A stretch of DNA of 64,000 bases from contig DATMFK010000050.1 of NCBI GenBank assembly GCA_035556195.1, forward strand, positions 84,194 to 148,193, in the 5' to 3' direction. A program made the translations under genes and the position numbers. Positions 45,054 to 53,575 of this stretch are shown here, one piece after another (the first letter of the stretch is position 1; the number at the start of each line of letters is the position of its first letter). The notes under the pieces are model-generated. The model searched no databases, was not told the DNA's origin, and saw only the letters and a program-made list of their open reading frames with translations. This DNA comes from G016756615 sp035556195. GTDB taxonomy: Bacteria > Pseudomonadota > Alphaproteobacteria > Rhizobiales > Rhizobiaceae.

Positions 45054-45383
45054 ATGAACATCGCCGAGACTCGCCGCGACGGCAACCTCATTGTCGCGCC
45101 CAGCGGAAGGATCGACAGCGCAACCTCCTCGAAATTCGATCGCCATCTCTCTTCCGTGATTGACCGCGGTGATATTCGCTTGGTGATCGACCTGTCCCAG
45201 CTGGAATATATCAGCAGCACCGGCCTTTCCGCTTTCCTGTCGGCTGCCAAGAAAATCCGTGCGCAGGGCGGCAGAATGGCGCTGGCCGGACTGAACGACC
45301 GCATCAGGCTCGTCTTCGAGATGAGCGGTTTCTTAAGGCTTTTTCCAATATTCTCCAATGTGGACGCCGCGGTGAGTGGCTAG
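45054..45383 (+). CDS. STAS-domain anti-anti-sigma-type protein
   Basis: 109-residue SpoIIAA/RsbV-like protein. LVIDLSQLEYISSTGLSAFL carries the phospho-acceptor region (Ser54/Ser55 before Thr-Gly). Unphosphorylated, such proteins sequester an anti-sigma kinase or another target. The adjacent divergent kinase (43929-44999) is the natural partner, and the phosphatases at 21484 or 24320 are candidates for resetting it. No sigma factor gene is in the window, so the output may be a T6SS protein instead. ATG at 45054. Confidence 0.88.
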   Translation: MNIAETRRDGNLIVAPSGRIDSATSSKFDRHLSSVIDRGDIRLVIDLSQLEYISSTGLSAFLSAAKKIRAQGGRMALAGLNDRIRLVFEMSGFLRLFPIFSNVDAAVSG

Positions 45384-45526
45384 GCGTGAAAGTCGATAGA
45401 CACCAGCGCAGGTAGAAAATATGCTTCCTCCGCGGAGATTCGCGGCGGGGCTGGCGTCCGCTCGGGCTTGGGTTGGGTGGCTGGATCTTTTCCAGCAGGC
45501 GTAGATCGCCACCAAGGGGGGATAGC
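45384..45526 (+). promoter_or_regulatory. tssH upstream region with a 10-base palindrome
   Basis: 143 bases between the STAS gene and tssH, containing the perfect palindrome CTCCGCGGAG (45428-45437), a possible operator. The GTG start of tssH at 45527 is preceded by the strong site AAGGGGGGA. No terminator is visible after the STAS gene, so read-through is possible. Confidence 0.4.
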
Positions 45527-48259
45527 GTGCTCAATGTAGACTTGCAGGCGCTGGTTGGCCGGCTGAACCAGCATTGCCGATCCACACTTGAAGGTGCGGT
45601 TGGCGTTACGCTGTCGCGTACCCACTACAATGTCGAGATCGAGCACTGGCTGGTCAAGCTGACGGAAGCGGCGAGCAACGACGTCGATGCGATCCTGCGT
45701 TATTTCGAGATCGACGCGGGCCGGCTGACGGCCGAGGTGAATAAGGCGCTGGACCGGCCCAAGACCGGCAACAGCCGCTCGCCCTCGCTTTCGCCGGACG
45801 TGGTAAAGCTTATGCGCGAGGCATGGGTGTTCGGTTCGCTGCAATGCGGCGAGGCCGCTGTGCGCTCGGGCCATCTGCTTGTCGCGCTGCTGGCCGACCA
45901 TTCGCTTGCGGCGCAGGCGCGTGACGCCTCGTCCCAATTCGCCAAGATCAATATCGAGACGCTGCGCGCGAATTTCCAGAAGATCGTAGGCGACAGCAGC
46001 GAGGCCGGGGGCGGAGGGCTTGCAACCGCAAGTGCAAGCGCCGGAGCCGGCAGTGGGGGAGTGGCGGCCTCTTCCGGCGCGAGCGGATCGGCTCTGGAGC
46101 AATATACGATAAATCTGACCGCGCGCGCCCGAGAGGGCAAGATCGATCCGGTGCTCGGCCGCGATGCCGAGACGCGCCAGATCGTCGACATCCTGACGCG
46201 CCGGCGGCAGAACAATCCGATCCTTACCGGCGAGGCCGGCGTCGGCAAGACCGCGGTAGTCGAGGGCTTTGCGCTGAAGATCGCAGCGGGCGACGTGCCG
46301 CCGGCACTCAAGGACGTGGAGCTTCTGTCGCTCGACCTCGGATTGCTACAGGCCGGCGCCGGCATGAAGGGCGAGTTCGAGAATCGGCTCAAAAATGTGA
46401 TCGAGGGTGTCAAGGCCTCGCCGAAGCCGATCATCATGTTCATCGACGAGGCGCATACGTTGATCGGGGCAGGGGGCGCTGCCGGCCAGAACGATGCCGC
46501 GAACCTGCTGAAGCCTGCGCTTGCCCGCGGCGAGATGCGCACGATCGCAGCCACGACCTGGGCCGAATACAAGAAATATTTCGAGCGCGATCCCGCGCTT
46601 ACGCGACGTTTCCAGGTCGTGAAGGTCGAAGAGCCGGATGACGAGGCGGCGATCGGCATGATGCGTGGCCTGATCCCGACGCTCGAGCGCCATCACGGCG
46701 TGCAGGTGCTTTCAGAGGCTGTCGAGGAAGCGGTGCGCCTGTCGCGGCGCTATATTCCAAGCCGCCAGCTCCCGGACAAGGCTGTCAGCCTGCTCGACAC
46801 GGCCTGCGGGCGCGTGGCGATCGCGAGTCATGCCGTGCCGGCCGCTATCGAGGATCGCCGCAGGCGGATCGACATGCTCGACGCTGATCTTGCGGCGCTG
46901 GCGCGGGAAACGCGTATCGGCGCCGATCATCAGGAGCGGATCGGCGACCTTAAGGCTGATCGCGAAAAGACCGAGCGCGATCTCGCCGAGCTCGAGCAGC
47001 AGTGGGAGAAAGAGCGCGATCTGGTAGCGCGCGTCCGTGACCTGCATGCCAAACTCGGCGATGCCGAGGATTCGGGCGAAGCTGATGCGGCCGATGCGTC
47101 CAACAAGGCGGCCATGCTGCAGGAGCTTTCCTCGCTCAATGCCGAGTTGACGCAGCTGCAGGGCGAAAGCCCGCTGATGCGGGTCACCGTCGACGGTCAG
47201 GCGATTGCCGAAGTCGTGGGCAACTGGACGGGCATTCCCGTCGGCCGGATGGTCTCCGACGAGATCAAGACCGTGCTTTCCCTGAAGGACAAGCTGGAAG
47301 AACGTGTCATCGGCCAGCCGCATGCGCTGGAGGCGATCGCGGAGACGATCCGCACGTCGCGCGCCAAGCTCATCGATCCGCGCAAGCCGATCGGCGTGTT
47401 CCTGATGGTAGGCACGTCAGGCGTCGGCAAGACCGAGACGGCGCTGGCGCTGGCTGATCTGCTTTATGGCGGCGAGCAGAATCTGACCGTCATCAACATG
47501 TCGGAGTTCAAGGAGGAGCACAAAGTCTCCATGCTGGTCGGCTCGCCTCCGGGCTATGTCGGATACGGGGAGGGCGGCGTGCTGACCGAGGCGGTTCGCA
47601 GGCGCCCTTATTCCGTGGTCCTTTTCGACGAGATGGAGAAGGCCCATCCCGGCGTTCAGGACGTATTCTACCAGGTGTTCGACAAAGGTATGCTCCGCGA
47701 CGGCGAAGGCCGCGACATCGACTTCAAGAACACGGTCATCATCATGACGTCGAATGCGGGCACGGATCTGATCCATCGCCTGTGCGCCGATCCGGCATCA
47801 CGACCGAGCTCGGAAGAGCTGGCCGAGGCGCTGCGCCCCGAGCTATTGAAACTCTTCAAGCCGGCCTTCCTTGGCCGCTGCTCGGTGGTGCCTTACTTCC
47901 CGCTGGCAGACGACATCATCCGCAAGATCGTCGAACTGCAGCTCAACCGAATCCGCAAGCGCTTCCTGGAGAACTACCGGGCCAGCCTGGTATGGGACGA
48001 TGAGCTCGTGGAGGAGATCGCGAAGCGGTGCACGGAAGTGGAAAGCGGCGCACGCAATATCGAATACATCCTTTCACGGGGGCTGCTGCCCCGACTTTCC
48101 GCGTATGTCCTGTCATTGATGGCCAATGGCGATGCCGTTGGCAGTCTCAGGATCGTGCTCGGGGCCGACGGACAATTCGAGTTCGAGCCGCTGGGCTCAG
48201 AAGCGGCTCGAAGGGATGCTGACGCGGAGGCGGGGAAAACGCTCGTCGCTGCTAAGTAG
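45527..48259 (+). CDS. tssH: T6SS sheath-recycling AAA+ ATPase TssH (ClpV)
   Basis: 910-residue Clp-type unfoldase that disassembles contracted TssB/TssC sheath. The N-terminal domain (about 1-160) has the Clp repeat pattern. AAA-1 has Walker A LTGEAGVGKTAVVEGFALKI and Walker B IIMFIDEAHTLIG. A coiled-coil middle domain follows (RRRIDMLDADLAALARETRI). AAA-2 has FLMVGTSGVGKTETALALAD and YSVVLFDEMEKAHPGVQDVF. The C-terminal D2 small domain includes FLGRCSVVPYFPLADDIIRK, typical of ClpV rather than ClpB. The GTG at 45527 fits the N-terminal homology and has a strong ribosome binding site. Confidence 0.95.
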   Translation: MLNVDLQALVGRLNQHCRSTLEGAVGVTLSRTHYNVEIEHWLVKLTEAASNDVDAILRYFEIDAGRLTAEVNKALDRPKTGNSRSPSLSPDVVKLMREAWVFGSLQCGEAAVRSGHLLVALLADHSLAAQARDASSQFAKINIETLRANFQKIVGDSSEAGGGGLATASASAGAGSGGVAASSGASGSALEQYTINLTARAREGKIDPVLGRDAETRQIVDILTRRRQNNPILTGEAGVGKTAVVEGFALKIAAGDVPPALKDVELLSLDLGLLQAGAGMKGEFENRLKNVIEGVKASPKPIIMFIDEAHTLIGAGGAAGQNDAANLLKPALARGEMRTIAATTWAEYKKYFERDPALTRRFQVVKVEEPDDEAAIGMMRGLIPTLERHHGVQVLSEAVEEAVRLSRRYIPSRQLPDKAVSLLDTACGRVAIASHAVPAAIEDRRRRIDMLDADLAALARETRIGADHQERIGDLKADREKTERDLAELEQQWEKERDLVARVRDLHAKLGDAEDSGEADAADASNKAAMLQELSSLNAELTQLQGESPLMRVTVDGQAIAEVVGNWTGIPVGRMVSDEIKTVLSLKDKLEERVIGQPHALEAIAETIRTSRAKLIDPRKPIGVFLMVGTSGVGKTETALALADLLYGGEQNLTVINMSEFKEEHKVSMLVGSPPGYVGYGEGGVLTEAVRRRPYSVVLFDEMEKAHPGVQDVFYQVFDKGMLRDGEGRDIDFKNTVIIMTSNAGTDLIHRLCADPASRPSSEELAEALRPELLKLFKPAFLGRCSVVPYFPLADDIIRKIVELQLNRIRKRFLENYRASLVWDDELVEEIAKRCTEVESGARNIEYILSRGLLPRLSAYVLSLMANGDAVGSLRIVLGADGQFEFEPLGSEAARRDADAEAGKTLVAAK

Positions 48260-48338
48260 AGTTTCCGCACACGGCGCGCTGACTGCGCTCCGGGGCTGGA
48301 AAAGGGGTTCCTGGTTTGATGGATAGAGGGAGCAATTT

Positions 48339-48815
48339 ATGGCGATTTATCTGAAATACGAGGGCATCGACGGCGAGGCCACTCACGACAAGCACCAGAA
48401 GTGGATCGACGTCGGCAGCCTGCAGTTCGGGGTGGGGCGCGGCATCAGCACGCCGTCCGGCTCGACCGCCAATCGCGAAGCGAGCGAGCCGAGCATCAGC
48501 GAGGTCGTCGTGACCAAGCAGCTCGACAGTTCCTCCAGCAAGCTGTTCGTGGAATCTTGCACCGGCGCAGCAGGCAAGAAGGTCGAGATCCATCTGGTCA
48601 GCACCGGCAGCCCCGGCAACACCTATGTCGAGTATATCCTCCACAACGCGCTGATCTCGGGCTACTCCGTCAGCTCGGGCGGCGACCGCCCGTCGGAGTC
48701 GATCTCGATCAACTTCACCAAAATCGAGTACAAGCACATCCCCTACGATCAGGCCAACAAGGCCGGCACGCCGGTTACGGTCAGCTACGATCTTGCCACG
48801 ACCAAGAGCGGCTGA
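48339..48815 (+). CDS. hcp: Hcp tube protein (TssD)
   Basis: 158-residue inner-tube protein forming stacked hexameric rings. It begins MAIYLKYEGIDGEATHDKHQ and continues KWIDVGSLQFGVGRGI, EPSISEVVVTKQLDSSSSKL and SESISINFTKIEYKHIPYDQ, all typical of the Hcp1 family. Length is normal with no fused toxin. ATG at 48339 with GAGGGAGC upstream. It is followed by vgrG. Confidence 0.96.
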   Translation: MAIYLKYEGIDGEATHDKHQKWIDVGSLQFGVGRGISTPSGSTANREASEPSISEVVVTKQLDSSSSKLFVESCTGAAGKKVEIHLVSTGSPGNTYVEYILHNALISGYSVSSGGDRPSESISINFTKIEYKHIPYDQANKAGTPVTVSYDLATTKSG

Positions 48816-49075
48816 CGCTTCACGGCATGCGGGCGCTGGGCGACGACCACCACGTCCAGCGCTCGGCCGCGTTTGGCGCACGGGCGCCGCTGCAAGGAAT
48901 GCGGCTTCGGATCGGGCGTCCGCAATCCGGCGTCGGGCAATGCTCTGGAACCGTCAAGGCATCGGCTGGCTGGATTCCAACGCATGTGAACGGTGGTTCC
49001 GCGGCCTCGGCACCACAGATGGGGCAGCAGAAAGCCCCGCCCCGAATTTGATCGACTACAGGACCTGACGCCTTC
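48816..49075. other. hcp-vgrG spacer with ambiguous Cys-containing frames
   Basis: 260 bases. On the plus strand one frame from about 48831 to 48982 contains CKECGFGSG, and another from ATG 48832 to 49051 is open. On the minus strand a frame contains CCPICGAEAAEPPFTC and CPTPDCGRP. None has a convincing ribosome binding site or family, so no gene is called. A small zinc-ribbon protein is possible. Confidence 0.35.
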
Positions 49076-51115
49076 ATGTCGCAAACGATCGTCCAGTCCG
49101 AACGCTGGATCACCGTCGAGTCGCCTCTGGGAGAAGATGTCCTGGTGGCGACCGAGGTCGACGGCGTCGAGGGCGTTTCGCGGCTTTTCGAATTCAATCT
49201 CGCGGCCCTTTCCTCGAGCCAGACGATCAAGCCGGCGGACCTGCTTGGCAAGAGCGTGACGGTGTCGATGGCGAGGCCCGGCGGCACCCGGCGTTACGTG
49301 AACGGCATTGTGGTTTCCTTCGCCGGAGGCGTGGTGACCCGCAGCGACTATCGGCTGTTCCGGCTCACCCTCGCGCCGACGCTGTGGACGCTCGGCCGAG
49401 CGTCCGACCACAAAGTCTTCCAGAACAAATCGGCCGTCGACATCGTGACCGAGATCCTGAAGGAGCACTCGGTCGCGTATGAGCAAAAGCTCAGCGGCAT
49501 CTATCCGAGCCGCGAATACTGCGTCCAGTTCGGCGAGACGGATCTTGCCTTCGTGGAGCGGCTGCTCGCCGAGGAAGGCATTTTTTACTACTTCAAGCAC
49601 GCTCAGGGTGAGCACAAGCTGGTGCTGGGTGACAGCGCCAATGCCTATGCCGATTGCGCCCAGAAAGAGGCCTACTATCGGCAGGATGCCGAAGAGGCGA
49701 CGGACGGCATCTATGCAATGGATTTCGGCGCTTACCTGACCGACAACAAATGGGTCCTGCGCGACTACGATTTCGAGGCGCCGGGCACGCCTCCTGAGGC
49801 GAACAAGAATACAAGCCTCCAGCCTGCCAGCGGCAAATCCTGGGAGCATTTCGCCTATCCCGGAGGGGCGCTCACATCGTCCGAACTGGGACGGCTGGCC
49901 GGCACCGAGGTGGACCGCTCCGATGCCGGGTTCGAGGTCAGTACCGGTAAGGGCACTTGCGCGAGCTTCACCCCTGGACACCGCTTCGGCGTGAAATCTC
50001 ATCCCGTAAGTGAACTCAACGACCAGAGCCACGTCATCTCGGAGGTGCGTCATCGAGCGGTCGACAGGGCGCATTTCGGTATTCGCGCCGGGATGGAGGG
50101 CAAGCCTTACTACCGAAACAGCTTCGTCTGCGCGCCCGCGACACGTCTCCTGCGGCCGACGAGGGTACCGGAAAGGCCGCTGGCGCGCGGGCCCCAGACG
50201 GCTGTCGTCGTAGGTCCCAGCGGCGAAGAGGTTCACACCGACAAATACGGCCGCATTCGCGTCCAGTTCCATTGGGATCGCTACGGCAAGAAGGACGAGA
50301 AGAGCTCATGCTACGTCCATGTGGCGCAGGGCCTCGCAGGCTCGGGCTGGGGCAGCGTGTTCATCCCGCGTGTCGGAATGGAAGTCGTCGTCCATTTCCT
50401 CGATGGCGATCCCGACCGGCCGCTCGTCACGGGTGCCGTCTACAACGGCCAGAACCTCCCGCCATGGACGCAGTCCGGGACCTCCACCAAGACGGGGTTG
50501 CTGACGCGCAGCACCAAAGGTGGCGTAGCCGCCGATGCGAATGAACTGTCCTTCGAGGACAAGAAGGATTCCGAGAAGATTCTCTTCCACGCCCAGAAGG
50601 ACTTTGTCAGGGAAGTCGAGAACGACGACACGCTCGAGGTCGGCAACAACCAGACCCGAACCATCAAGAAGGACCGGACCACCACGATCGAGGAGGGTAA
50701 CGAAACCCTGACGATCAAGCAGGGCAATCGCGTCGAGAAGATCGAGCAAGGCAACGAGACGCTCGACATCGACACGGGCAATCGCCAGGTCACGATTTCC
50801 AAGGGCAACGAGACCCTCGCTATCAAGCAGGGCAACCGGACCGTCACTCTCGATGCCGGCAATGACTCTCTCACCCTTTCACAGGGCAACCTGACGATTA
50901 CCGTGCAGGCCGGGTCGATCAAGCTCAAGGCACAGACGGGCATCACGCTCGAGTGCGGCTCGAGTTCCATCGAGATTACGCAGCAGGGCATCGCGATCAA
51001 GGGCCTCCAGCTCGACCTCAAGGCGGATGCAGCCGCGAATATGAAGGGCGCAATGGTCGAAATGGCCGGACAGGGCATGGTCACGGTCAAGGGCGGCATG
51101 GTGAAGATCAACTAG
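49076..51115 (+). CDS. vgrG: VgrG spike protein (TssI)
   Basis: 679-residue spike trimer subunit. The N-terminal gp27-like part contains SPLGEDVLVATEVDGVEGVS and FVERLLAEEGIFYYFKH, the classic VgrG motif. The gp5-like OB domain has YGRIRVQFHWDRYG and WGSVFIPRVGMEVVVHFLDG with GDPDRPLVTGAVYN. The C-terminus is a beta-helix of nine-residue repeats (541-612) ending in VEMAGQGMVTVKGGMVKIN. There is no evolved enzymatic extension, so it delivers separate cargo. ATG at 49076, same transcript as hcp. Confidence 0.96.
   Translation: MSQTIVQSERWITVESPLGEDVLVATEVDGVEGVSRLFEFNLAALSSSQTIKPADLLGKSVTVSMARPGGTRRYVNGIVVSFAGGVVTRSDYRLFRLTLAPTLWTLGRASDHKVFQNKSAVDIVTEILKEHSVAYEQKLSGIYPSREYCVQFGETDLAFVERLLAEEGIFYYFKHAQGEHKLVLGDSANAYADCAQKEAYYRQDAEEATDGIYAMDFGAYLTDNKWVLRDYDFEAPGTPPEANKNTSLQPASGKSWEHFAYPGGALTSSELGRLAGTEVDRSDAGFEVSTGKGTCASFTPGHRFGVKSHPVSELNDQSHVISEVRHRAVDRAHFGIRAGMEGKPYYRNSFVCAPATRLLRPTRVPERPLARGPQTAVVVGPSGEEVHTDKYGRIRVQFHWDRYGKKDEKSSCYVHVAQGLAGSGWGSVFIPRVGMEVVVHFLDGDPDRPLVTGAVYNGQNLPPWTQSGTSTKTGLLTRSTKGGVAADANELSFEDKKDSEKILFHAQKDFVREVENDDTLEVGNNQTRTIKKDRTTTIEEGNETLTIKQGNRVEKIEQGNETLDIDTGNRQVTISKGNETLAIKQGNRTVTLDAGNDSLTLSQGNLTITVQAGSIKLKAQTGITLECGSSSIEITQQGIAIKGLQLDLKADAAANMKGAMVEMAGQGMVTVKGGMVKIN
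50696..50911 (+). repeat. Eight tandem nine-residue beta-helix repeats in VgrG
   Basis: Residues 541-612 of VgrG are eight 27-base units of the form G-N-x-x-[LVI]-x-[IL]-x-x, for example GNETLTIKQ, GNRVEKIEQ, GNETLDIDT, GNRQVTISK. Units starting GNE and GNR alternate for the first six repeats. They form the needle-like trimeric beta-helix; the DNA repeat makes this a place where length variation by slippage is possible. Confidence 0.75.
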
Positions 51116-51140
51116 GATTGCGGAACTTGGGGCAAGCGCG

Positions 51141-51749
51141 TTGAAGATCCAGGCGGAACCGTTCCGTAAGATTGCCGCGGGTACGGCCGGGGAGATCTGC
51201 GCGCGCGTCGACCTGTCCAGGCAGGCCAAGGCCTTCTTGGTGCCGGACCTTTCGCCGCAAGGCTTTCTCTCATTGCTCATGGAGGCGGAGGCGATTGGCG
51301 ATGCCGTTCGCTTCCTGGCCTTTGCGCTGCCGGTACGCGAAGGCGTGTGGTGGGCCAGCGTGGTCGCGCAGAATCAGGTCGCCGGCCAGAACGAAAGCGA
51401 TGCAGCATGCATCCTTTCTGCGGCGCGCTGGGTCTATGATTCGACCGAAGCGAACCGCCGCGCTTGCATGATCGCGGCCGAATCGTCGAACTTCGAAGGG
51501 GGGGCTGCATACGCGGCGCTCGCGGCATTCTGGTCAGGCGGCAGTCTTGCGCCGGAGGGTATGCCGGAAGCGCCCGCCGATCCCAGTTTGGGCCATATTG
51601 GCGTGGGCGCGTCCGTGCTCCTGTCGATCACGTCCGGCGACCCGAAGACGCTTCCAGCCCGGTTTCGAACCGCAATGGCGCGGAGTGTCGATATCGCCAA
51701 CGGAGGCAATGGCCGAATGGAAGGGGATCGCCCGATAGTGCGTACTTGA
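51141..51749 (+). CDS. T6SS-associated protein of unknown function (DUF6931-like)
   Basis: 202-residue protein starting at a TTG (51141), 25 bases after vgrG. I recognise only a resemblance to small helical proteins found beside vgrG/tssA genes (DUF6931-like), for example MEAEAIGDAVRFLAFALPVR, WASVVAQNQVAGQNESDAAC and ILSAARWVYDSTEANRRACM. No enzyme motifs, signal peptide or membrane helix are seen. Position directly behind vgrG suggests an adaptor, chaperone or effector-loading role, but this is inference. A terminator-like hairpin follows it. Confidence 0.7.
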   Translation: MKIQAEPFRKIAAGTAGEICARVDLSRQAKAFLVPDLSPQGFLSLLMEAEAIGDAVRFLAFALPVREGVWWASVVAQNQVAGQNESDAACILSAARWVYDSTEANRRACMIAAESSNFEGGAAYAALAAFWSGGSLAPEGMPEAPADPSLGHIGVGASVLLSITSGDPKTLPARFRTAMARSVDIANGGNGRMEGDRPIVRT

Positions 51750-51755
51750 AATAAG

Positions 51756-51787
51756 ACCGAACCCTTCAGCAAGAATTAGGGTTCGGT
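51756..51787 (+). terminator. Perfect 10-base hairpin after the vgrG unit
   Basis: ACCGAACCCT (51756-51765) and AGGGTTCGGT (51778-51787) form a perfect stem with a 12-base loop, starting seven bases after the accessory gene stop. No U-tract follows. It probably separates the tssH-hcp-vgrG transcript from the tssA-tssE transcript or attenuates read-through. Confidence 0.6.
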
Positions 51788-51877
51788 GACTACTGACTAG
51801 CTGAATGTCACCGGCTTGTGTCGGTCGCCCGGTATGACTGGAACGACGGATTTGGGCCACAAGAGGAAGAACAGGCA

Positions 51878-53017
51878 ATGGCATCTCCGCAGGTCGTCGA
51901 TCTGGAGACCTTGCTGGCGCCGATATCGGAGGACGCGCCGGCCGGCGTCGATCCGCGTTCCGACACGTCGTCCAACTCGCTCTATTATCGCGTCAAGGAT
52001 GCCCGCAATGCGGCCCGGGCGGCCGAACGCTCCGCCGTCGAGATCGGCGGCCCCATGCCGGAACAGTGGGAAGACGTCATCGACGCTGCCCTCGAGGCCC
52101 TGACCGGCCACGCAAAGGACCTGGAGATCGCCGCCTGGATGACCGAGGGGCTCGTGCGTCGGGATGGTTTCGCCGGTCTGCGCGACGGCCTGAAGACGAT
52201 CAAGGGAATCGTGGTCACGTTCTGGGACCAGTGCTTCCCCGTTATTGATGAAGAGGACGGCATCGAGGGAAAGGTCTCGGCCATCTCAGGCCTGAGCGGT
52301 TCGGGGGCTGTCGGCACGCTGATCCAGCCGATCCGCCTGACACCCTTGACGCGCGGCTCCCAGTGGAACTTTTCGCACTGGAACTACGAGCAGGCCAACG
52401 AACTGGAAAAGGTCACGGATCCGACTCGTCGGCAGGAGCGTATCGATAACGGTGCCGTGACCATGGAGCAGTTTCGGCAGAGTGTGGCTGAAACCTCCTC
52501 AGCGCATTTCCAGGAGATCGCCGAAACGCTCGACGAATGCCTCGATGCGCTGGCTGAAATGTCGTCGGCCTTCGATGCGGTTGCAGGCTCGGACGCCCCG
52601 TCGACTTCAGGACTGCGCGACATGCTCGAGGAGGTGCGCAGCGGGGTTCGTCATTTTGCGGCCGATAAGCTCGCTGCCAGCGAATTTGCAGCCGGCGGCG
52701 AGGAAGTGCTCCCCGACTCTGCATCTGAATCGTCAGGCGCATCGCCCGACGAGGGCTCGGCAGTTGTCCGCAGGATCAATGGATATGCCGCGCGAGAGGA
52801 TGCGCTCGCCGAGCTCACGCGCATCGCGGGCTACTTCAGAAAAACGGAGCCACATTCGCCCATCTCCTATACATTGGAAGATGCGGTTCGGCGCGCGCGC
52901 CTCACATTGCCGGAATTGCTGGCGGAACTGGCCGAGGATCCGGCTCACATTCAGCGAATATTGATGGCGGCGGGGATCAAGCCTCAGGACGATCAGTCCG
53001 GGGCTTCAGGGTACTAG
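51878..53017 (+). CDS. tssA: T6SS assembly protein TssA (ImpA)
   Basis: 379-residue cap/priming protein for tube-sheath assembly. The N-terminal ImpA_N domain shows LETLLAPISEDAPAGVDPRS, then MTEGLVRRDGFAGLRDGLKT and IVVTFWDQCFPVIDEEDGIE. The C-terminal part has RREDALAELTRIAGYFRKTE-like spacing (here AREDALAELTRIAGYFRKTE) and PHSPISYTLEDAVRRARLTL, the short TssA form. I use ATG 51878 because AGGAAGAACAGG lies upstream; an upstream in-frame start at 51818 would add 20 non-conserved residues. Confidence 0.93.
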   Translation: MASPQVVDLETLLAPISEDAPAGVDPRSDTSSNSLYYRVKDARNAARAAERSAVEIGGPMPEQWEDVIDAALEALTGHAKDLEIAAWMTEGLVRRDGFAGLRDGLKTIKGIVVTFWDQCFPVIDEEDGIEGKVSAISGLSGSGAVGTLIQPIRLTPLTRGSQWNFSHWNYEQANELEKVTDPTRRQERIDNGAVTMEQFRQSVAETSSAHFQEIAETLDECLDALAEMSSAFDAVAGSDAPSTSGLRDMLEEVRSGVRHFAADKLAASEFAAGGEEVLPDSASESSGASPDEGSAVVRRINGYAAREDALAELTRIAGYFRKTEPHSPISYTLEDAVRRARLTLPELLAELAEDPAHIQRILMAAGIKPQDDQSGASGY

Positions 53018-53056
53018 TTTCAGTTAGCAATATCCAACTTCGATAGGGGGAATATC

Positions 53057-53572
53057 ATGGCAGAGAGCGTACAACAGAAGCTGAAGAGGGTGCGTGCACC
53101 GCGCGTGCACATCACATACGACGTGGAGACGGAGGGCGCGGAGGTCCGCAAGGAACTCCCGTTCGTCGTGGGCGTGATGGGGGATTTTTCCGGCAAGCCT
53201 TATGAACCGCTGAAGCCGCTGCGCGACCGCAAGTTCGTGCAGATCGACCGTGACAATTTCGATGACGTCATGCAGCGCATGACGCCGGGCGCACAGTTCA
53301 ACGTCGAGAACACGCTGGCCGGCGACGGCTCCGAGATTGGCGTCGAGCTCAAGTTCAAGTCGATGGACGATTTCGAGCCGGCCTCGATCGTCGACCAGGT
53401 CGAGCCGCTTCGCAAGCTGCTCGCTGTGCGCAACAAGCTGCGTGACCTGATGTCGAAGGTCGACCGGTCGGAAGAACTCGAAGGCCTCCTCGAGGAGGTG
53501 CTCCAGAACACTGAAAAACTCGATGAGCTGTCCAAGCAGCTGGGCGTTGAAGACGGCAAGTCGGAGGGTTGA
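53057..53572 (+). CDS. tssB: T6SS sheath small subunit TssB
   Basis: 171 residues. It contains the family N-terminus RVRAPRVHITYDVETEGAEV, then LPFVVGVMGDFSGKP, KFVQIDRDNFDDVMQRMTPG and the C-terminal ClpV-independent helix region KLLAVRNKLRDLMSKVDRSE. It pairs with TssC to build the contractile sheath. The stop lies three bases before the ATG of tssC, so the two are co-translated. Confidence 0.96.
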   Translation: MAESVQQKLKRVRAPRVHITYDVETEGAEVRKELPFVVGVMGDFSGKPYEPLKPLRDRKFVQIDRDNFDDVMQRMTPGAQFNVENTLAGDGSEIGVELKFKSMDDFEPASIVDQVEPLRKLLAVRNKLRDLMSKVDRSEELEGLLEEVLQNTEKLDELSKQLGVEDGKSEG

Positions 53573-53575
53573 TTG

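Noticed and set aside
48820..49075. Cys-rich minus-strand reading (CCPICGAEAAEPP...) between hcp and vgrG
   Set aside because: A competing plus-strand frame also has Cys pairs; neither has a good start, and it would be a lone minus-strand gene within a tight plus-strand operon.
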